Of a stretch of DNA of 64,000 nt, positions 60,131 through 64,000 are shown piece by piece. Location of the stretch: the NCBI RefSeq assembly GCF_006716355.1, contig NZ_VFOW01000001.1:2418001-2482000 (forward strand). The letters are read 5' to 3'. Made by a program: the position numbers and the translations under genes. The notes beneath the pieces were generated by a model. It did no database searches, was not told where the DNA came from, and was given only the letters and a program-made list of their open reading frames with translations. The stretch is from Stackebrandtia endophytica. Lineage in GTDB: Bacteria; Actinomycetota; Actinomycetes; Mycobacteriales; Micromonosporaceae. Numbering within the stretch: the first letter of the stretch is position 1; every line of letters begins with the position of its first letter.

Positions 60131-60148
60131 TTTCACACATTCGTGAAA
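60131..60148. promoter_or_regulatory. Operator-like inverted repeat
   Basis: TTTCAC-N6-GTGAAA (60131-60136 and 60143-60148), with flanking ACT/AGT extending the symmetry. It is centred between the divergent exporter operon and the GbsR-like gene, within AT-rich DNA, so it is probably the regulator's site. Confidence 0.65.
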
Positions 60149-60209
60149 GTCCAAATATTTGTTGCATTATCATGGATCCCGGCAAGGGAGATCTTGAGGA
60201 GGACAGCCC

Positions 60210-60746
60210 ATGAGCACGTCGGAACCGGCTCAGGACCAGCAGAAACTACTGGAGTTCGTGGAACGGTTCGCGCTGGTCCTGGCCAACAGCGGACTCCCCC
60301 GGATGCCCGCCCGAGTCTTCGCCTACGCCTTGGCCGAGGACGCCGCCGAGTACACCGCCGCGGAGCTCGCCGAGGGTCTGCGGGTATCCAACGCCGCCAT
60401 CTCGGGCGCGGTCCGGTATCTGGTCGGCGTCGGGATGTTGACGAAGGGCCGCAAGCCGGGGTCACGCGCCGACCACTACTTCATCAACGACGATGAGCTG
60501 TGGGGAACCATCATCGGTCAGCGCAGCGGCGTCCTGTCCTCCTATCAGGAGATAGCGCAGGAGGGGGTGGACCAGTTGGGCATCCAAACCCGTGGCGGGC
60601 AACGCCTGTGGGAGACCAAGGAGTTCTTCAAGTTCCTCCAGGAGCAACAGGAACAGATGATCGATCGCTGGCACGTCCACTGGGCCGAACTGAAAGCCGA
60701 ATGGACCGCCGTCGGCGGTGACCCGCCAGGGGATGGCAACCGATGA
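60210..60746 (+). CDS. GbsR/MarR-type regulator
   Basis: 178 residues from ATG 60210 with GGAGGA. MarR-like winged helix: MPARVFAYALAEDAAEYTAA, ELAEGLRVSNAAISGAVRYL (recognition helix), VGMLTKGRKPGSRADHYF (wing), and a C-terminal helix for dimerisation. Divergent from an ABC exporter, with a palindrome between: a classic local repressor relieved by a substrate. A smaller relative lies at 61.6 kb. Confidence 0.9.
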   Translation: MSTSEPAQDQQKLLEFVERFALVLANSGLPRMPARVFAYALAEDAAEYTAAELAEGLRVSNAAISGAVRYLVGVGMLTKGRKPGSRADHYFINDDELWGTIIGQRSGVLSSYQEIAQEGVDQLGIQTRGGQRLWETKEFFKFLQEQQEQMIDRWHVHWAELKAEWTAVGGDPPGDGNR

Positions 60747-60888
60747 CTCGCTCCTGAGCGGCCGTCGAAGCGAGTCGGGCGAACCCGTTCCGCTGTGTTC
60801 TTGTCGAGCCGTCGCCCGTTGGTCTCCGGGGCGTACACTCCGCTGCCGTGCCGTAAGCCGCTTCGCCCCGCACCACCCCTGGAGATCC

Positions 60889-61566
60889 ATGCCGTTCTTT
60901 CGTCCTCGATTTCGCCGCACCGATCCGGTCGTGGTGATCGGACTGGGCCGTTTCGGTGGCGCCGTCGCCGAATCGCTGGTGCGCCTGGGACACGAGGTTC
61001 TCGCCGTCGACGAACGCGACGAGGTCGTCCGACAGTGGGCCGACCGCCTCACCCACGTGGTGCGGGCCGACTCCACCGACGTCGCCATGCTGAAACATCA
61101 CAGCATCGGAGATTTTTCCAAAGTGGTCATCGGGATCGGAAGCGACATCGAGGCCAGCGTGCTCACCGTTCTGGCCGCCCAGGAAGCCGGCGCCGACGAC
61201 ATTTGGGCGAAGGCGAACAACGCCCGGCACGGACGACTGCTGCACCGCGTGGGCGCGCACCACGTCGTCTATCCCGAACACGCACTCGGCGAACAGGTGG
61301 CCCGTCGCGTGACCGGCGGCATGATGGATTTCGTAGAGTTCGACGACGGTTTCGCCCTGGTGAAGTCGACGTCCCCGATCAGTTGCGTCGACAAATCCCT
61401 TGCGGTGTCGGCGATCCGCACCCGCCACGGGGTAACAGTCGTCGCCGTCAAACGACCCGGCGGTGTTTTCGAGTCCGCCGACGCCGAGACCGTGGTCGGC
61501 CCCGCGGATCTCCTGATCGTGGCCGGCCCGACCGCCGCCGTCGAGAAGTTCGCCGCCTCGACCTGA
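60889..61566 (+). CDS. TrkA/KtrA-type potassium uptake regulator
   Basis: 225 residues from ATG 60889 with GGAGAT. RCK_N Rossmann domain (VVVIGLGRFGGAVAESLVRL, acid in AVDERDEVVRQW) for NAD(H) or ATP, then RCK_C (VKSTSPISCVDKSLAVSAIR, TVVGPADLLIVAGP). The single-copy form gates a TrkH/KtrB-like channel as an octameric ring. No channel gene is adjacent. It lies between the two GbsR-type regulators and shares no obvious operon with either. Confidence 0.92.
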   Translation: MPFFRPRFRRTDPVVVIGLGRFGGAVAESLVRLGHEVLAVDERDEVVRQWADRLTHVVRADSTDVAMLKHHSIGDFSKVVIGIGSDIEASVLTVLAAQEAGADDIWAKANNARHGRLLHRVGAHHVVYPEHALGEQVARRVTGGMMDFVEFDDGFALVKSTSPISCVDKSLAVSAIRTRHGVTVVAVKRPGGVFESADAETVVGPADLLIVAGPTAAVEKFAAST

Positions 61567-61595
61567 GCCCCTTGGGTTTCCGGGACGCAGGAAGT

Positions 61596-61611
61596 TTCAA
61601 TATATATTGAA
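61596..61611. promoter_or_regulatory. Perfect 16-bp palindrome
   Basis: TTCAATATATATTGAA, fully self-complementary, 30 bases ahead of the next start and overlapped by a further TTTCAAAC half-site. A likely operator for the regulator encoded downstream. Confidence 0.75.
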
Positions 61612-61641
61612 CTTTCAAACATTTGGCTCTACTGTGGCGGC

Positions 61642-62124
61642 ATGAACGAAACGCACACCCTGACATGGCCGTCGTTTGCCGAACACATCGGACGGTTCTT
61701 GGAGAACAAGGGCATGACCGGCGCCCCGGGCCGGGTACTGGGCTGGCTGCTGGTCTGCCAACCCGCCCACCAATCGGCCGAAGAACTGGCCACCGGACTC
61801 CAGCTCAGTCGCGGATCGGTCAGCATGGCCGTCAACTCCCTTCAGGTCGCCGGTGCGGTTGAACGCATCAAACTGCCGGGTAAGCGAGCCACCTACTACC
61901 GCATGAAACCCGGGTTCTGGCTCAACGAAGCCACCAGTAAGGCGCAACTGGCACGGCAGTGGAGCCGACTGGCGGAACAGGGCATCACCGAACTGAGCCA
62001 GGACCCGGACTTCGACGCCGGACGCCTTGAGGAGACCCGAAACGTCTACGAGTTCCTCGCCGAGCACTACGAACGCATCGAACTGTCCTGGCGAGAACAG
62101 AACGGAGACCCCTCGGCGACATGA
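61642..62124 (+). CDS. GbsR/MarR-type regulator of the downstream exporter
   Basis: 160 residues from ATG 61642. Winged helix: MTGAPGRVLGWLLVCQPAHQSAEELA then LQLSRGSVSMAVNSLQVAGA (recognition helix) and RIKLPGKRATYYRM (wing). Overlaps the following ATPase start by four bases (ATGA at 62121-62124), so regulator and exporter are one operon. Palindromic TTCAATATATATTGAA sits in its promoter. Related to the regulator at 60.2 kb (conserved G-R-A-x-Y-Y/H pattern). Confidence 0.9.
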   Translation: MNETHTLTWPSFAEHIGRFLENKGMTGAPGRVLGWLLVCQPAHQSAEELATGLQLSRGSVSMAVNSLQVAGAVERIKLPGKRATYYRMKPGFWLNEATSKAQLARQWSRLAEQGITELSQDPDFDAGRLEETRNVYEFLAEHYERIELSWREQNGDPSAT

Positions 62125-62984
62125 ACACCGTCATCGACATCGACGACCTCACCTTCACGTACCCGAAAGCCGACACCCCCGCGATTCGTCGGATGAACTT
62201 CACCGTCGCAGAAGGCGAGGTGTTCGGATTCCTCGGCCCGTCGGGAGCCGGCAAGTCCACGACTCAGAAGATCCTGACCGGTCTGCTCGCCGATTACGGC
62301 GGCCGCGCCTCGGTCTGGGGCAAAGAGCCCACGGCCTGGGGTGACGATTACTACCAACGCATCGGGGTCTCATTCGAACTGCCCAACCACTACCTCAAAC
62401 TCACCGGACTGGAGAACCTGGAGTTCTTCGCCTCCCTCTACACCGGTCCGACCCGCAACCCCATGGACCTGATGGAACGGGTGGGACTGGCCCAAGCCGC
62501 GCATCAACGTGTCGGCAAGTACTCCAAGGGGATGCAGATGCGGTTGGTCTTCATCCGCGCGCTGCTGCACCAACCGGAACTGCTCTTCCTCGACGAACCC
62601 ACCTCCGGCATGGACCCGGCCAACGCGCGAATCGTGAAGGACATGATCACCGAGCTTCGGGACGAAGGCCGGACGGTATTCCTCACCACCCACGACATGA
62701 CCACCGCCGACCAGTTGTGCGATCGGGTCGCATTCGTCGTCGACGGCGGAATCGCCGCACTGGACTCACCCGCCGAACACAAGATCAGCCGAAGCAGGCG
62801 AACCGTCAAACTGACTCATCGCAAGGACGGTCGTCTACTGAACGAGGAGTTCGCATTGGATGACCTCGCGCACGACGCCCGGTTCGCCGAACTGCTGAAG
62901 ACCGGGACCGTCGAGACGATCCACTCCCAGGAAGCCGATCTCGCCGACGTGTTCATCGACGTCACCGGGCAGCGACTGCCATGA
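62121..62984 (+). CDS. ABC exporter ATP-binding protein
   Basis: 287 residues. Walker A GPSGAGKSTT, Q-loop VSFELPN (unusual; no Gln), signature YSKGMQMRL, Walker B LLFLDEPTSGMD, switch TTHD. Resembles the ATPase of the fluoroquinolone-export type operon (Rv2688c) known in Mycobacterium tuberculosis, where one ATPase serves two permeases, as here. Overlaps both neighbours by four bases. Confidence 0.92.
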   Translation: MNTVIDIDDLTFTYPKADTPAIRRMNFTVAEGEVFGFLGPSGAGKSTTQKILTGLLADYGGRASVWGKEPTAWGDDYYQRIGVSFELPNHYLKLTGLENLEFFASLYTGPTRNPMDLMERVGLAQAAHQRVGKYSKGMQMRLVFIRALLHQPELLFLDEPTSGMDPANARIVKDMITELRDEGRTVFLTTHDMTTADQLCDRVAFVVDGGIAALDSPAEHKISRSRRTVKLTHRKDGRLLNEEFALDDLAHDARFAELLKTGTVETIHSQEADLADVFIDVTGQRLP

Positions 62985-63691
62985 CGCGACTACTCGCCGG
63001 CATCCGTCTGGACATTCGTCTACAGTGGCGTTACGGATTTCATTACGCCGCACTGTTCTCGATCATCCTGTGGGAAGTACCGATCTTCCTGCTGCCCGAT
63101 CATCTGTTGCCGACATCCATGCCCTACCTGATCTTCGGTGACCTGGCACTGGTCGGATTCTTCTTCATCGTCGGGGCGGTGTTCTTCGAACGCGGCGAGA
63201 GAACCCTGTTCGCCAACCTGGTCACCCCGATGCGATTCGGCGACTACCTGGGCGCCAAACTGTCCACTCTCACCCTGTTGAGCCTGGGTTTGAGCCTCGT
63301 CATCGTGATATCCGGTGTCGGCTTCGACGTCTCGATGGTGCCCCTACTGGTCTCGGCCCTGTTGTGCTCGCTGCTGTTCCTGTTGGCGGGCTTCATCTCT
63401 GCGGCACCGTTTCAATCCGTCAGCGACTGGTTCATACCGTCCACCGCCGTCATCGCACTGCTGAACATCCCGCTCCTGGACTATTCGGGACTGTGGCAGC
63501 ACCCGATCATGTACCTCATCCCCACCCACGGTTCGCTGCTGATGATGGGAGCCGCCTTCGGACAACTCGATCCGACCGGATGGCAATGGGAGTACGCGGT
63601 CGGATACCAACTGCTGTGGGTCGTCCTGCTCATCGTGATCGCCAAGCGCGCCTTCACCAGGTTCATCATCCAACGAGAGGGCAGCGCATGA
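62981..63691 (+). CDS. ABC exporter permease (fluoroquinolone-export type)
   Basis: 236 residues, six to seven helices (FHYAALFSIILWEVPIFLL, LIFGDLALVGFFFIVGAVFF, LTLLSLGLSLVIVISGVGF, VPLLVSALLCSLLFLLAGFI, AVGYQLLWVVLLIVIAKRAF). Charged N-terminus RLDIRLQWRYG. Start overlaps the ATPase stop and its stop overlaps the next permease start, both ATGA. Part of a heterodimeric permease with the following protein. Confidence 0.9.
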   Translation: MTRLLAGIRLDIRLQWRYGFHYAALFSIILWEVPIFLLPDHLLPTSMPYLIFGDLALVGFFFIVGAVFFERGERTLFANLVTPMRFGDYLGAKLSTLTLLSLGLSLVIVISGVGFDVSMVPLLVSALLCSLLFLLAGFISAAPFQSVSDWFIPSTAVIALLNIPLLDYSGLWQHPIMYLIPTHGSLLMMGAAFGQLDPTGWQWEYAVGYQLLWVVLLIVIAKRAFTRFIIQREGSA

Positions 63692-64000
63692 CCGCCTTCG
63701 CCGCGTACGGCCGCAACGACCTCCGCAACATTCGGCGGGATCAACTGCTGGCGGGAGTGATGGCCGGCCCGTTCATCTACTCACTGACCAGCTGGTTCGT
63801 CCACCCGTTGACCGACTACCTTCACCAGGCCCACCAGTTCGACCTCCAGCCCTACTATCCGTTGATCGTCAGCGCGTTCCTGGTGCTCGGCCCCATCGCC
63901 GTGTTGGGGGCCGTCTGCGGACTGATCCTTCTGGAGGACAAGGACCAGCGCACACTCGCCGCCCTGCGGGTCACCCCGACATCACCGATGAGCTACCCCG
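63688..64000 (+). CDS. Second ABC exporter permease (truncated by the window)
   Basis: 104 residues visible from ATG 63688; continues past the right edge. MTAFAAYGRNDLRNIRRDQL resembles the cytoplasmic entry of an ABC-2 permease, and two or three helices are already present (LLAGVMAGPFIYSLTSWF, LIVSAFLVLGPIAVLGAVCG). Overlaps the upstream permease (ATGA). Forms the second half of the exporter. Confidence 0.85.
   Translation, partial: MTAFAAYGRNDLRNIRRDQLLAGVMAGPFIYSLTSWFVHPLTDYLHQAHQFDLQPYYPLIVSAFLVLGPIAVLGAVCGLILLEDKDQRTLAALRVTPTSPMSYP

Overview
The window is chromosomal DNA from a high-GC Gram-positive bacterium of the phylum Actinomycetota. Supporting signs are the paired XRE/DUF5753 and DUF397 genes, three NarL-type two-component systems, frequent GTG starts, ATGA/GTGA stop-start overlaps, an MMPL transporter and an actinobacterial pentapeptide-repeat protein. 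Glycomycetaceae (Stackebrandtia-like) or a nearby family is my guess, not something the sequence proves. I see no rRNA, tRNA, CRISPR array or transposase.

Layout. 1-4.0 kb: end of an unknown gene, a DUF397/XRE pair, a small gene broken by an in-frame stop, and a run of unknown + strand genes (2.0-3.9 kb). 4.1-9.7 kb: a compact minus-strand operon with the full set of parts for a streptolysin-S-like thiazole/oxazole-modified peptide: Cys-rich precursor, leader-binding E1-like protein, YcaO cyclodehydratase, SagB-type dehydrogenase, CPBP membrane protease and a two-gene ABC exporter. A hairpin lies between the precursor and the enzyme genes. This is the most interesting part of the window. 10-16 kb: two NarL-type two-component systems, the second in an operon with an MMPL transporter. 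16-19.5 kb: class A beta-lactamase lipoprotein, pentapeptide-type repeat protein, methyltransferase. 19.6-24.5 kb: zinc-uptake locus aztABCD with a second AztD-like propeller and a Zur-like operator between the divergent units.

24.5-35.5 kb: mostly single accessory or housekeeping genes (GrpB, GNAT, APH-like, PPOX, a frameshifted EF-Tu domain-2 protein, MFS, a double GntR regulator, LuxR-type and LysR regulators, NAD(P)-binding protein, PH-domain membrane protein, nitronate monooxygenase). 35.5-37.2 kb: a lower-GC hipBA toxin-antitoxin pair flanked on both sides by the same operator. 37.3-43.8 kb: MmcQ, GNAT, a second NmrA-like protein, a third NarL-type pair, and a large secreted protein-arginine-deiminase-like enzyme with a strong terminator. 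44-50 kb: VanY-like carboxypeptidase divergent from an OmpR-type two-component system, and a small XRE regulator with three 18-bp palindromic operators. 50-57.5 kb: methyltransferase, a P450 with its ferredoxin, and several unknown membrane or secreted proteins. 57.6-64 kb: two drug-export-type ABC systems, each beside a GbsR/MarR-like regulator with an inverted-repeat operator, with a lone TrkA-type potassium regulator between them. The last permease runs off the window.

How the genes work together: the 4.1-9.7 kb operon would make, modify, cleave and export one small azole peptide. The az locus would capture zinc in the periplasm-equivalent space and import it. The hip, XRE and GbsR loci look autoregulated. 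Many remaining genes are single-function genes with no clear partner nearby.
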